From positions 542,055-606,054 of the forward strand of contig NZ_FNYL01000004.1 of the NCBI RefSeq assembly GCF_900109045.1: a stretch of 64,000 nucleotides of DNA. Reading direction: 5' to 3'. The notes under the pieces were generated by a model that was not told where the DNA came from, searched no databases, and saw only the letters and a program-made list of their open reading frames with translations. Positions within the stretch are counted from its first letter, which is position 1; every line of letters begins with the position of its first letter. This DNA is from Dyadobacter sp. SG02. Its GTDB lineage: Bacteria; Bacteroidota; Bacteroidia; Cytophagales; Spirosomataceae. Below are positions 15,894 through 24,762 of this stretch, one piece after another. A program made the position numbers and the translations under genes.

Positions 15894-18047
15894 ATGTCCA
15901 TTAACAAACTTGAAGCATTAAAGAAATATTTCGGATACGACTCCTTTCGCCCGCAGCAATCCGAAATCATCGACACCGTCATGGCTAACCGCGATTGTAT
16001 GGTGCTCATGCCCACCGGCGGCGGTAAATCGGTCTGTTTCCAGATTCCGGCCGTGCTCCGCGAAGGACTTACGGTGGTAATCTCCCCGCTGATCGCCCTG
16101 ATGAAGGACCAGGTAGAAGCATTGCGCGGGAATGGTATCACGGCCGCATTCCTTAACTCCACCATTTCCGGGGCCGAACAGGACCAGATCATGTGGCAAA
16201 TCAAGCTGGGCGAGCTGAAACTCCTTTACATCGCACCCGAAAGGCTTTTTGCAGGAAATACATTTGATTTGCTCCGAGAATGGAACGTGCAGCTTTTCGC
16301 GATCGACGAATCGCATTGTATTTCTTCCTGGGGCCACGATTTCCGGCCGGAATACCGCCAGCTGAACCTGTTGAAAGTGCGGTTCCCCGACGTCCCGATC
16401 GTCGCGCTCACCGCTACCGCCGACCGTGTCACACGCCGCGACATTTTGAAACAACTCAATATCGAACACGCCGAGACGTTCATTTCCAGCTTCGACAGGC
16501 CTAACCTGAGCCTCAATGTACTGCCCGGAAGAAAACGTATCGAGCAAATCCAGCGCTTCCTCAATAAACACGACGGCCAGCCGGGCATTATCTACTGCCT
16601 CAGCCGGAAAGGTACCGAAACCGTCGCTGCCAGTTTACAAAAAGCGGGGTTTAAAGTCGCGTACTACCACGCGGGTATGACGGGCGACAAGCGCTCGCAG
16701 GTGCAGGAAAATTTTCTGAGGGACGATATTCAAATCATCGTCGCGACGATCGCATTCGGGATGGGGATCGATAAATCAAATGTCCGCTGGGTGATCCATT
16801 ACAATTTGCCTTCAAATGTGGAGAGCTTTTACCAGGAAATCGGGCGGGCCGGGCGCGATGGCGCGAGTGCGGATACCGTGCTGTTTTACAGTTACCTGGA
16901 TATTATTACCCGGCAGGATATGATCAATAATTCGGACCAGTCGGCTGAGCAAAAGGAGCTTCTGAATGCCAAACTGAACCGGATGAAGCAATACGCCGAG
17001 GCCGATATCTGCCGCCGCCGCATTCTTTTAAGCTATTTCAACGAGCCGGTCGATCACGACTGCGGCAACTGCGACGTCTGCCGCAACCCGCGAACGAGGT
17101 TCAACGCGACGGTCATTGCGCAGAAAGCACTCTCGGGTATCGCCCGCACGGAACAAAAAGTGGCTATGGGTATGCTCATTGATATTCTCCGCGGCAGCCG
17201 CAACCAGAATGTAATACGGCACGGCTACGAGCGGCTCCCTACTTTCGGCGTCGGGCACGAACTTCGCGGCGACGAATGGTCGGAATACCTGGGGCAAATG
17301 CTGAACTCCGGCGTAATGGATATCGCATATGACGAAGCGCATTCATTTAAATTGAACCCGGTCAGTTGGCAGGTATTAAAAGGCGAAAGACAAATCGAGC
17401 TCGTCAAATTCATCCCGCTCGCGGAACGAAAAGCAAAAGAAGAAGAGCTGGTACCCAAGGACAAACCGAAGCAGGAAATCATCCGCGACGCCCTGTTCGA
17501 ACGCCTGCGCCAGCTTCGCAAACAGCTGGCCGATACATTAGGCGTGCCGCCATACGTCGTTTTCAGCGACGCCTCATTATCGGAAATGGCCCAGAAGAAA
17601 CCGATTTCCGAAGCTCAAATGAAGGCCGTGTCAGGCGTAGGAGCCGAAAAATTCCGTCGGTATGGCGAAGCATTCATTAATGAAATCCTCGATTTCGCAC
17701 GCGAGAACAATGCACCCGGCACGCGCGTCGTGAAGGGCATGACTTTCGTAGAAACCTTTGACCTTTATAAAGAGGGCTATTCCGTCCGGGAGATTGCCGA
17801 CAAGCGTAATCTCAATCCAGTTACGATCATTTCGCATCTGGTCAAGCTAAAAGAAGACGGCCACGGCATTGATTTGAAATCACTCATCGAACCCGCTGCC
17901 TACCGAACCATCGTCGACGCCGCCGGGGAAATCCAGGTCGGAAAAAATGATCCGATAAAGCCGCTATTCGAATTGCTGAACGAGCGGTTCGATTACGGGC
18001 AGATCAGGTTGGCGCTGGCGATTTGGGAAGAAGAACGGCAAAACTAG
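15894..18047 (+). CDS. recQ: ATP-dependent DNA helicase RecQ
   Basis: 3'-5' superfamily 2 helicase acting in recombination repair and fork restart. 717 residues. Walker A MPTGGGKS (39-46), DESHCISSWGHDFRPEY (about 138), motif VI QEIGRAGRDG, the RecQ-C-terminal zinc site (C in YAEADICRR, then CGNCDVC), a winged helix, an HRDC-like segment (about 525-600) and a C-terminal helix-turn-helix of the HTH_40 type (SVREIADKRNLNPVTIISHL). The full domain set is present. ridA follows. Confidence 0.96.
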   Translation: MSINKLEALKKYFGYDSFRPQQSEIIDTVMANRDCMVLMPTGGGKSVCFQIPAVLREGLTVVISPLIALMKDQVEALRGNGITAAFLNSTISGAEQDQIMWQIKLGELKLLYIAPERLFAGNTFDLLREWNVQLFAIDESHCISSWGHDFRPEYRQLNLLKVRFPDVPIVALTATADRVTRRDILKQLNIEHAETFISSFDRPNLSLNVLPGRKRIEQIQRFLNKHDGQPGIIYCLSRKGTETVAASLQKAGFKVAYYHAGMTGDKRSQVQENFLRDDIQIIVATIAFGMGIDKSNVRWVIHYNLPSNVESFYQEIGRAGRDGASADTVLFYSYLDIITRQDMINNSDQSAEQKELLNAKLNRMKQYAEADICRRRILLSYFNEPVDHDCGNCDVCRNPRTRFNATVIAQKALSGIARTEQKVAMGMLIDILRGSRNQNVIRHGYERLPTFGVGHELRGDEWSEYLGQMLNSGVMDIAYDEAHSFKLNPVSWQVLKGERQIELVKFIPLAERKAKEEELVPKDKPKQEIIRDALFERLRQLRKQLADTLGVPPYVVFSDASLSEMAQKKPISEAQMKAVSGVGAEKFRRYGEAFINEILDFARENNAPGTRVVKGMTFVETFDLYKEGYSVREIADKRNLNPVTIISHLVKLKEDGHGIDLKSLIEPAAYRTIVDAAGEIQVGKNDPIKPLFELLNERFDYGQIRLALAIWEEERQN

Positions 18048-18091
18048 CCCTGCCTGCTTATATTTACGTTTTCAAATACTTAACCAATAAT

Positions 18092-18475
18092 ATGTCAAGA
18101 CAAAATATACTCTCAGGATCCCCTTGGGAAGACAAAATGGGGTATTGCCGGGCGGTTCGGATCGGGAATATCGTGGAGGTCGCCGGGACGGTGGCTATCG
18201 TGGATGGAGAAAAAGTGAAGGCCGATGACGCCTATGCTCAGACAAACAATATCATCGAACGCATTGCGAAAGTGCTGGAAGATGCGGGCGCGAGCCTGGC
18301 GGATGTGATTCGCACCCGGATTTTTACGACCGACATTACCCTTTTCGAGGACATCGCACGCGCACATGGCGCCTATTTTGGGGAGATTAAACCCACCACA
18401 GGTATCTACGAGATCAGCAAGCTGGTTTCGCCTGACTATCTCGTTGAGATTGAATTCACAGCAATAGTCCAGTAA
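18092..18475 (+). CDS. RidA/YjgF-family protein
   Basis: 127 residues from ATG 18092; the frame is open upstream to 18023 but that part overlaps recQ and lacks similarity. RidA proteins hydrolyse reactive enamine/imine intermediates released by PLP enzymes. The family features are the N-terminal SGSPWEDKMGYCRAVRIG, VEVAGTVA, and the active-site arginine in VIRTRIFTTD followed by the C-terminal GIYEISKLVSPDYLVEIEFTA. The C-terminal motif deviates from canonical RidA (usually a ...A-L....VEIE), so it belongs to a side subfamily. A terminator follows. Confidence 0.85.
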   Translation: MSRQNILSGSPWEDKMGYCRAVRIGNIVEVAGTVAIVDGEKVKADDAYAQTNNIIERIAKVLEDAGASLADVIRTRIFTTDITLFEDIARAHGAYFGEIKPTTGIYEISKLVSPDYLVEIEFTAIVQ

Positions 18476-18497
18476 TGTATTGGAATATTTAAAAAAG

Positions 18498-18528
18498 GCC
18501 TGTTTCTAAACGGAAACGGGCTTTTTTT
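18498..18528 (+). terminator. Rho-independent terminator after the RidA gene
   Basis: Stem GCCTGTTTC (18498-18506) / GAAACGGGC (18513-18521) with one G-T wobble and a 6-nt loop, followed by seven T. It is 22 bp past the RidA stop and would end the recQ-ridA transcript. Confidence 0.85.
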
Positions 18529-18627
18529 GTCACTCGCCGAAACGTTGTTCCAACCTTCTGGCGCGAAATTTGCTCTTTGTCGAAGTGTTGTCTGATTTAG
18601 AACCCTAAAAAATAGGCATCTCCTGAC

Positions 18628-18924
18628 ATGAAAAATGGAATAACACTTCTAATTGCCTCAGTTTTACTGGTCCTGTGCGTAATGCAAAAAGAAGCCCGGT
18701 ATGGAACCGCCCAGCAGGACAGTGTAGAAAAAATGTACAATTCTTCACCGCTCAGTCCGGCAAACGGAACCATTTCGGAATCGCAATACGAAGGTGAGCT
18801 TCTGACCGATTCACAGACATTCGAATTCGCATCTGCCGATTCCCTGAAATCGGAACCTGCCGCCCGATTGGTCAACCAAAGGCTATTGCACATTTCCGCG
18901 AGCGGCAAACTGCTAAATTACTGA
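18628..18924 (+). CDS. Hypothetical small exported or membrane-anchored protein
   Basis: 98 residues, not recognised. It starts with a hydrophobic segment (ITLLIASVLLVLCVMQ, about 5-20) that could be a signal anchor, followed by a hydrophilic, Ser/Glu/Asp-rich tail with no motif. It lies between the ridA terminator and the convergent SNF2 gene, whose stop is 38 bp away. The reading frame is real-looking in composition but short; a complementary frame of similar length also exists, so it is only moderately supported. Confidence 0.45.
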   Translation: MKNGITLLIASVLLVLCVMQKEARYGTAQQDSVEKMYNSSPLSPANGTISESQYEGELLTDSQTFEFASADSLKSEPAARLVNQRLLHISASGKLLNY

Positions 18925-18962
18925 ACCAGTATCCGATTCAGTAATTTAGCTCCCAATTGATT

Positions 18963-21900
18963 TTAGCTGAAAAGCCCCATAATATCTTCCTGGCTCAGTT
19001 TTTTGATAAAGCCGGACTCCCCGCCTACCAAATCTTCCGCCAAGTCCTGCTTGCGCTGCTGTAACAGCAGAATTTTCTCTTCAATGGTATCCTTACAAAT
19101 CATTTTATAGGCAAACACCTTGCGTGTCTGGCCGATCCGGTGCGTACGGTCGATCGCCTGGCGTTCTACGGCCGGGTTCCACCACGGATCCACGAGGTAA
19201 ACGTAATCCGCTTCGGTCAGGTTGAGCCCTACCCCGCCCGCTTTGAGGCTCATCAGGAACACGCGGCAAGTCGAATCGTTCTGAAAACGGTTCACACGTC
19301 CGGCGCGGTCCACGGTCTGCCCGTCGAGGTATTCGTAAGGGATATTCATTTTTTCCAGATGCTTGCGGATCAGGTCCAGCATACCCAAGAATTGGCTGAA
19401 TATCAATATTTTATGATTTGAAGCATTTTCCTCGATTTCGCGGGTGATTTCTTCCAGCTTCGCCGATTCATTGCCAAAATCTTCATCGCCCGACAAAATG
19501 GACGGCGAATCGCAAATCTGGCGCAGTTTCAGCAACGCTTCCAGAATGAGGAAGCTGCTCTTGTTAAGGCCTTCGGTCGCGAGTTTCTCGGCGATTTCCT
19601 GGCGGTAGCGTTCGCGGAACGTGTCGTAAACCTTCCGCTGCTTGTTGCCCATTTCGCAGAACAGGATCGTCTCCGTTTTATCGGGCAAATCGGTCGCTAC
19701 TTCCTCCTTCGTGCGTTTGAGCATGAATGGGTACACGAGCTTGCGCAACTCGGCCGCTTTTTCCTTATCCTGGTACTTATCGATCGGCGTCGCATATTCC
19801 GTCCGGAAGAAGTCGGCGTGGCCTAGCATGCCCGGGTTCAGGAATTCGAACTGCGAGTACAGATCAAATGTATTGTTTTCCACAGGTGTACCAGTCATGG
19901 TCAGACGGTTGCGTGCGCGAAGCAGGCGCGAGGCCTTGGACGTGAGCGAATCCGGGTTTTTAATGGCCTGGGCTTCGTCGAGAATAATGTAGTTGAAATC
20001 AAACCCGCGCAGCAGCTCCACATCGCTACGCATAGTACCGTAAGTGGTAAGGATAATGTCGTATTCGCGGAAAAACTCGATGTCTTTCCTTCTTGCCATG
20101 CCCCTGTGAACGTACAATTTCAAATCCGGCGTGAATTTGGCCGCCTCGGCCTGCCAGTTGAAAATCAACGTGGTAGGAACTACGACAAGGTTCGTATGTT
20201 CCGGATCGAGGTTTTTCTGGTTTTGCAGGAAGGTCAGCATTTGCAGGGTTTTCCCCAAACCCATATCGTCGGCCAGACAGCCGCCCCATTGGAATTCATC
20301 GAGGAAATGGAGCCATTTGTAACCTTCTTCCTGGTATTGGCGAAGCGTAGCCTGAATGTTCTGCGGCAATGCTACCGACGGGATTTGTTTAAAATTGAGC
20401 AGTTTCTGCTTCTTCTCCCAAAGCTCGCGGAACACATCCTCGTTGTCGATCTCGGAAACGAGCTCGTCGATCAGCGAGAAATGAATTTTAGACAAATGGA
20501 TCTGATCGTCGTTCACCCGGCCAAATTGCATGAGCGGTTCCAGCTTCGCGATCCATTCGTCGGGCAGTACGCCCAGGGAGCCATCCTGCAACTGAATATA
20601 GTTCTGCTTTTTAAGCAATGCCTTCTTCGCGTCGGCCAACGATACGGTCTGATCGCCGAAACTGATCTCGATTTTCATGTCGAACCAGTCGATACCCGAC
20701 GAAGTATGCACTTTCACCGTCCCGCGGTTAGGGTTGAACTTCATTTTTTTCAGGTCCTTAAACCCGAAAATCTCGTAATGCTTTTTCTTGGCGGCATCCA
20801 CGAAGTTGAACAGCCAGCCATCTTTCATCACCTGTTCAAACGGAACATAGAAAAACGGTTGGCCGGTTTGATGCTCGAAGCCCGGGTGCAATGCTTTTGT
20901 CCAGTCCCAAACCGCATTTTCAGCCTGAACATCGCGTTCCAGCATGGTAATCTGGTTGTTATCGAAGCTGGTTCGCGTCCGGCGCTGGTCGTGTAGCAGT
21001 TCCAGCTCCTCCGTTTTGCCGTTTTGTTCCAGATATACGTATGACGGCACGATAAGCAGGTTCGCCTCGTCTTCTTTCAGATAAAACTTAGGCTTCTGGA
21101 AAGCCAGCGGCGAAGTTTGTATTTCGTGGCGGGTTTGGAAAATCACGTCGAATTTTTCTGAAACCGGTATGATCCAGTCTTTCAGGAAATCGTCGCCAAA
21201 ATCTTTCTTAATGCGTATTTTAAATCCATTCTGGCTCAGGTAGGCGACCATTTCGGCCTCGCTGATGCCCGCCCAGCGGAATAAAGTCTTCTCGTTGTAA
21301 ATGCCCAGCCAGAAACTATCCAGCGACACCACTTTCTGCAATTCCAGCGGCGTGCCTGGTTTTATCTCGACGTAAGGATTGAGGGTAATGAATTCTTTGT
21401 CCTCAGTAAGCACAAAAAATAGTTTGACCGGCTCGCGGTGCAATTCCAGCTGCGTGAGCTGGTGATTGCTGGTCACGTAATCGCCGTCGGCGAGGAAAAG
21501 CCGGTCGCCATCGAGGTCGTTGAAAACGCGGGTAAGCTGCTTGCCCACGTAATTGCGGGCCTCATAACGCTGATCGGCCTCCACATCATCGAAATGCAGA
21601 TACGCATTATAAGCCCAGCCTTGTTTACGGATGAATTTTTGCAAACCTTCCTCCCAATGCTTCGCCATGCGCACAAGGCGCGCGTCCGATTCGGTGAGCA
21701 CCGGAATTTCATCCGCATTATAATAGTGGCTCGAACCTCCGGCAATGTTACGGATGTTGGTAACCTTCTCAGATTTGGAACTGAATTTGACCGAAAAAAC
21801 GCCGAAACCGATATCCAGCAGATGGTTTTTTCCTTTGGGCCAAAAAACAAAAATGGAAACACGGTCCTCGTCGTCCTGGCCGTTGTCTGTCAGCGTCACA

Positions 21901-22748
21901 GCAAATGACGACTCCTGCGCAGGCAATATACGGTCGCGCAACGACTGCCAGTCCTGGTAGGCACCGACTTTCTGAATCGCCGGATCGAGCTTAATCAAAT
22001 GCAGCCCGCCGTCCTCATCGAGCCGGAACTCGAATTTATCTTTAAACTGATCTTCCAGGGAATAGCCGTATTCGGCCAGCAGGTTACTTTTTTCGACGGT
22101 CAGGTCACGCATTACTTCGAATGCTTTCTCCCCGAGTTCTTCCCGGAGTTTCAGCAATGCGGCTAGCTTGTGTTCGCAGAGTGGTACCCAGAGTTTCTGG
22201 TTGCAGGTACAGGAAGTCTGGATCTGACGGGTACCTTTCACGCGCCGGAAAGTGGTCAGGTACTCCTGCCCTTTATCCGTCACCTGGCATTCCGCCTCGC
22301 CTTCCTTGGCCGATACAATTTCCACCGGTCCCACATTCTCGCGGTTCTGCCAGGTTTCATCAAGTACCATGCCGCGCAACTGTATTTCGCGGATTTCCTG
22401 CAACTCGATCGTCGTGTTGGCCATTTCGTGGACAACCTGCTTGATCGTCGGCATTTTGTCGAGAATGTACAAAATACTGGCCACACGGTGTTTACACAAC
22501 CCGGCTTTGTCGGGGCACGAGCATTCGGTGGTTATCTGCGGTGTGAGAAAATCGCGGATGAAAATCTGGTAGTACTGGATCGAATAGTCGCTTTTGACCT
22601 TGAACTCAGCATTACCGGGGCCATTATAATCGAGTTTGGAAACTTTTAAGCCGCCACTGCTATAAATGGAACGCCCTCTTGACAATACATCCCGCTCCGC
22701 CCGTCTTAGTAAGAAGTTGGATAATTTCTCCTTCTTTTCGTTTTCCAT
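18963..22748 (-). CDS. SWIM zinc-finger SNF2-family helicase
   Basis: 1261-residue Swi2/Snf2 ATPase of the bacterial RapA/HepA-like group. Near the N-terminus is a SWIM zinc finger (ECSCPDKAGLCKH, about 73-85) and a second Cys pair CTCNQKLWVPLCEH (about 180-193). A long middle region (about 200-780) of unknown fold leads to the helicase core: Walker A DDMGLGKT (about 829), DEAQAIKN (about 925), TGTPVENN, and motif VI AIDRTHRIGQTRKV near the C-terminus. Such proteins translocate on duplex DNA and remodel DNA-protein or RNA polymerase complexes. The specific role is unknown. A promoter-like box lies 25 bp upstream. Confidence 0.92.
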   Translation of the reverse strand: MENEKKEKLSNFLLRRAERDVLSRGRSIYSSGGLKVSKLDYNGPGNAEFKVKSDYSIQYYQIFIRDFLTPQITTECSCPDKAGLCKHRVASILYILDKMPTIKQVVHEMANTTIELQEIREIQLRGMVLDETWQNRENVGPVEIVSAKEGEAECQVTDKGQEYLTTFRRVKGTRQIQTSCTCNQKLWVPLCEHKLAALLKLREELGEKAFEVMRDLTVEKSNLLAEYGYSLEDQFKDKFEFRLDEDGGLHLIKLDPAIQKVGAYQDWQSLRDRILPAQESSFAVTLTDNGQDDEDRVSIFVFWPKGKNHLLDIGFGVFSVKFSSKSEKVTNIRNIAGGSSHYYNADEIPVLTESDARLVRMAKHWEEGLQKFIRKQGWAYNAYLHFDDVEADQRYEARNYVGKQLTRVFNDLDGDRLFLADGDYVTSNHQLTQLELHREPVKLFFVLTEDKEFITLNPYVEIKPGTPLELQKVVSLDSFWLGIYNEKTLFRWAGISEAEMVAYLSQNGFKIRIKKDFGDDFLKDWIIPVSEKFDVIFQTRHEIQTSPLAFQKPKFYLKEDEANLLIVPSYVYLEQNGKTEELELLHDQRRTRTSFDNNQITMLERDVQAENAVWDWTKALHPGFEHQTGQPFFYVPFEQVMKDGWLFNFVDAAKKKHYEIFGFKDLKKMKFNPNRGTVKVHTSSGIDWFDMKIEISFGDQTVSLADAKKALLKKQNYIQLQDGSLGVLPDEWIAKLEPLMQFGRVNDDQIHLSKIHFSLIDELVSEIDNEDVFRELWEKKQKLLNFKQIPSVALPQNIQATLRQYQEEGYKWLHFLDEFQWGGCLADDMGLGKTLQMLTFLQNQKNLDPEHTNLVVVPTTLIFNWQAEAAKFTPDLKLYVHRGMARRKDIEFFREYDIILTTYGTMRSDVELLRGFDFNYIILDEAQAIKNPDSLTSKASRLLRARNRLTMTGTPVENNTFDLYSQFEFLNPGMLGHADFFRTEYATPIDKYQDKEKAAELRKLVYPFMLKRTKEEVATDLPDKTETILFCEMGNKQRKVYDTFRERYRQEIAEKLATEGLNKSSFLILEALLKLRQICDSPSILSGDEDFGNESAKLEEITREIEENASNHKILIFSQFLGMLDLIRKHLEKMNIPYEYLDGQTVDRAGRVNRFQNDSTCRVFLMSLKAGGVGLNLTEADYVYLVDPWWNPAVERQAIDRTHRIGQTRKVFAYKMICKDTIEEKILLLQQRKQDLAEDLVGGESGFIKKLSQEDIMGLFS

Positions 22749-22772
22749 TTACGCTGCTGCCTGTTAAAAACG

Positions 22773-22804
22773 CAAAAGTACGGTATGTTTCTGTCTTATA
22801 GAAA
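22773..22804 (-). promoter_or_regulatory. Probable promoter of the SNF2 helicase gene
   Basis: On the minus strand TACTTTTG (22773-22780) matches TAnnTTTG, with a TTTC (22801-22804, one mismatch to TTTG) 20 bp upstream. Predicted transcription start is about 15-20 bp before the ATG. Confidence 0.55.
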
Positions 22805-22837
22805 CGAACGAAGAAGTATTGACCCCAACTAACGTGT

Positions 22838-23281
22838 TTATGAGCGCACATAGGGTTGGTCGATCACCCCGATATGTCCCGAATGCAAAGATTCATTGCA
22901 GAATGCGGCGATCTGCGGGCCGACATTGGGATACAAATGCCTGGAAGCAAGCGATGCCACCGGCAGCCACACGATTTCGAGTGCGGTAGTATGCACAGGA
23001 TCGAGCGCCGGGGTACCATTTGTTATATTTGCGTTAAATACCATGTGGAGCGTCTCTTTCCGCACTTCCTGCCAGATTACCTCGCCGCAGGACACCATTT
23101 TTCCAACCTCCACTTCCACGCCCAATTCTTCCATCAACTCCCGCGCCAATGCGTCGGAAAGCGATTCGCCGGGATCGGGATTACCGCCGGGCAATGCAAA
23201 TACTTCCTTCTCGCCATAGCAATAGCGCAATGTGAGGATCTTGTCGTTGTCGAGAATGATAGCGGATGGACGGACGTTCAT
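22838..23281 (-). CDS. NUDIX hydrolase
   Basis: 147 residues with a complete Nudix box GGNPDPGESLSDALARELMEEL-type sequence at residues 33-55 (G-x5-E-x7-REUxEExGU, all positions matched). It hydrolyses a nucleoside diphosphate linked to some other group; MutT-like or ADP-ribose substrates cannot be told apart here. It precedes the SNF2 gene on the same strand by 89 bp. The intergenic repeat element at 23320-23444 lies just upstream of its ATG. Confidence 0.9.
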   Translation of the reverse strand: MNVRPSAIILDNDKILTLRYCYGEKEVFALPGGNPDPGESLSDALARELMEELGVEVEVGKMVSCGEVIWQEVRKETLHMVFNANITNGTPALDPVHTTALEIVWLPVASLASRHLYPNVGPQIAAFCNESLHSGHIGVIDQPYVRS

Positions 23282-23319
23282 GATGGTACGGGTCTGCTGG
23301 ATGGGTGACGTGGGTGGGT

Positions 23320-23444
23320 GTCAGGGCTAGTCAAATGTGGTCAAAAATGGTCAGGAATTGAATTGATTGTTTCTCAATAAACAAACTTCCCCCGACAAAT
23401 GACAGCACTTGACTACAAATGACTATTCTTGACAACGTCCTGAC
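23320..23444. repeat. Inverted array of 10-bp GTCA units (element A)
   Basis: Left arm: GTCA boxes starting at 23320, 23330, 23340 and 23350. Centre: a small hairpin TTGTTT (23367-23372) / AAACAA (23379-23384). Right arm: the complement TGAC at 23400, 23410, 23420, 23430 and 23441. Spacing is 10 bp except the last step of 11. The element lies between the stop of the isomerase gene and the start of the Nudix gene, both on the minus strand. It shares words with element B (27101-27269), for example GTCAGGAATT and GTCATTTGT. Confidence 0.85.
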
Positions 23445-23474
23445 CAACTCTTACGTCGCGTTACCGGAGACGCG

Positions 23475-24059
23475 TCAATCCCTCAGCACCATTTTTTCGA
23501 TCAGCAGCATGAAAATGTGGATGACCTTGATGTGGATTTCCTGAATACGGTCGGCGTAACCGAAATGCGGCACGCGGATTTCAATGTCGGCTACGCCCGC
23601 GAGCTTGCCACCGTCTTTTCCCGACATGATAATAATTTTCATTCCTTTCGCCCGCGCGGCTTCGGCGGCGCGGATGATATTGGCGGAATTTCCGCTGGTA
23701 CTCAGTCCCAGCAGCACATCGCCGGGCTGACCCAATGCCTCGATATACCTTGAAAACACATATTCGTATCCGAAATCATTGCTGACGCAGCTCAAATGGC
23801 TCACATCGGAGATCGCGATGGCGGGTAATGCGCGGCGGTTGTCGCGGTAGCGGCCGGTGAGCTCCTCAGCGAAATGCATGGCGTCACAATGCGAGCCGCC
23901 GTTACCGCAGGAAAGTATCTTGCCATTATGGATTATTGCGTCGGCCATCAGCCCGGCCGCTTTTTCGATCTTTTCAATTTGCTCCGGGTCGCTTAGGAAG
24001 TTGTCGAGAACGGCTTGTGCTTCTTTCAGTTCCTGGCTGATAATGCTTTGGTAATTCAT
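23475..24059 (-). CDS. gmhA: SIS-domain sedoheptulose-7-phosphate isomerase
   Basis: 194-residue single SIS-domain sugar isomerase, matching GmhA length. It converts sedoheptulose-7-phosphate to D-glycero-manno-heptose-7-phosphate, the first step to LPS or S-layer heptose. Visible: [24 protein letters not shown] (about 49-72), [20 protein letters not shown] (SIS phosphate loop), and a C-terminal [16 protein letters not shown] helix with the usual His and Glu. No gmhB/hldE neighbour, so the heptose product is inferred from family; a generic phosphosugar isomerase is the alternative. Confidence 0.87.
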   Translation of the reverse strand: MNYQSIISQELKEAQAVLDNFLSDPEQIEKIEKAAGLMADAIIHNGKILSCGNGGSHCDAMHFAEELTGRYRDNRRALPAIAISDVSHLSCVSNDFGYEYVFSRYIEALGQPGDVLLGLSTSGNSANIIRAAEAARAKGMKIIIMSGKDGGKLAGVADIEIRVPHFGYADRIQEIHIKVIHIFMLLIEKMVLRD

Positions 24060-24082
24060 ATTTGTATTAATGCTAATGAATG

Positions 24083-24757
24083 TCAGAGTTTGATGGCTTT
24101 CAGAACATGTGTCTTTCTGCCCGGGCCTTTATGCCGCTCCACCTTGAATCCTCCGGCGGCGAGCGCCCTCTTAACGATGCCTTTGGAAGAATATGTTACT
24201 AATACGCCTCCCGGCTTCGTTAGGGCCGCTATTTTGGTGAAAATTTCTGCCGTCCAGAGTTCCGGTTGTGCACGAGGATCGAATGCGTCGTAGAAAATGA
24301 TGTCAAAAAACCGATCCGGCGTGAAGTCCTGCAAAGTGGTTATTTGTTTTCGCAGGTTAAAAAAAGGAGAAATAGTTACCTCCTTACCCCATTCCGCATT
24401 ATGCAGCTGCATAAAACCTTTTTCGCCCGTGGCTTCTTCGTAATTGAGCTGCGAAGCTTCCAGTGGCGAAACGGGATATGCTTCCACGGAAGTATAGAAA
24501 ACCTGTTTTTGAAGCTGATCGGCCAGTTTCCACGCGAGAAATGCATTCAACCCTGTTCCGAAACCCATCTCAAAAACAGAAACCGGCCCGTTTTCAAGGG
24601 CCGGCCTCAAACCAAGGTTGATATAAATGTGCTCCGATTCGCTCAGGGCACCTTGCAAGGAATGGTATTGCTGATTAAACTGCGCGCTGAACAATGAATG
24701 CGAGCCGTCTTCGGTGATGATGAAGCGTTTCAAATGGCCGGGTTTTTGTTTGGCCAA
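24083..24757 (-). CDS. mnmD: tRNA 5-methylaminomethyl-2-thiouridine methyltransferase MnmD
   Basis: SAM-dependent methylase that makes mnm5s2U at the tRNA wobble base; in E. coli it is the N-terminal half of MnmC. 224 residues, here without the FAD-dependent MnmC2 oxidase half, as in many Bacteroidota. SAM motif [16 protein letters not shown] (61-76), catalytic [16 protein letters not shown] (about 147-162), and C-terminal [19 protein letters not shown]. It sits 23 bp upstream of the isomerase gene and 5 bp downstream of the protease gene, probably one operon. Confidence 0.93.
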   Translation of the reverse strand: MAKQKPGHLKRFIITEDGSHSLFSAQFNQQYHSLQGALSESEHIYINLGLRPALENGPVSVFEMGFGTGLNAFLAWKLADQLQKQVFYTSVEAYPVSPLEASQLNYEEATGEKGFMQLHNAEWGKEVTISPFFNLRKQITTLQDFTPDRFFDIIFYDAFDPRAQPELWTAEIFTKIAALTKPGGVLVTYSSKGIVKRALAAGGFKVERHKGPGRKTHVLKAIKL

Positions 24758-24762
24758 AAGTA

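Noticed and set aside
18597..18908. Minus-strand frame overlapping the small hypothetical gene
   Set aside because: No signal peptide or motif; the plus frame has a hydrophobic lead and a terminator just upstream, so it is somewhat better.
20106..20996. A 296-codon plus-strand frame opposite the SNF2 helicase
   Set aside because: Composition is a mirror of the helicase frame and has no domain; helicase motifs are on the minus strand.
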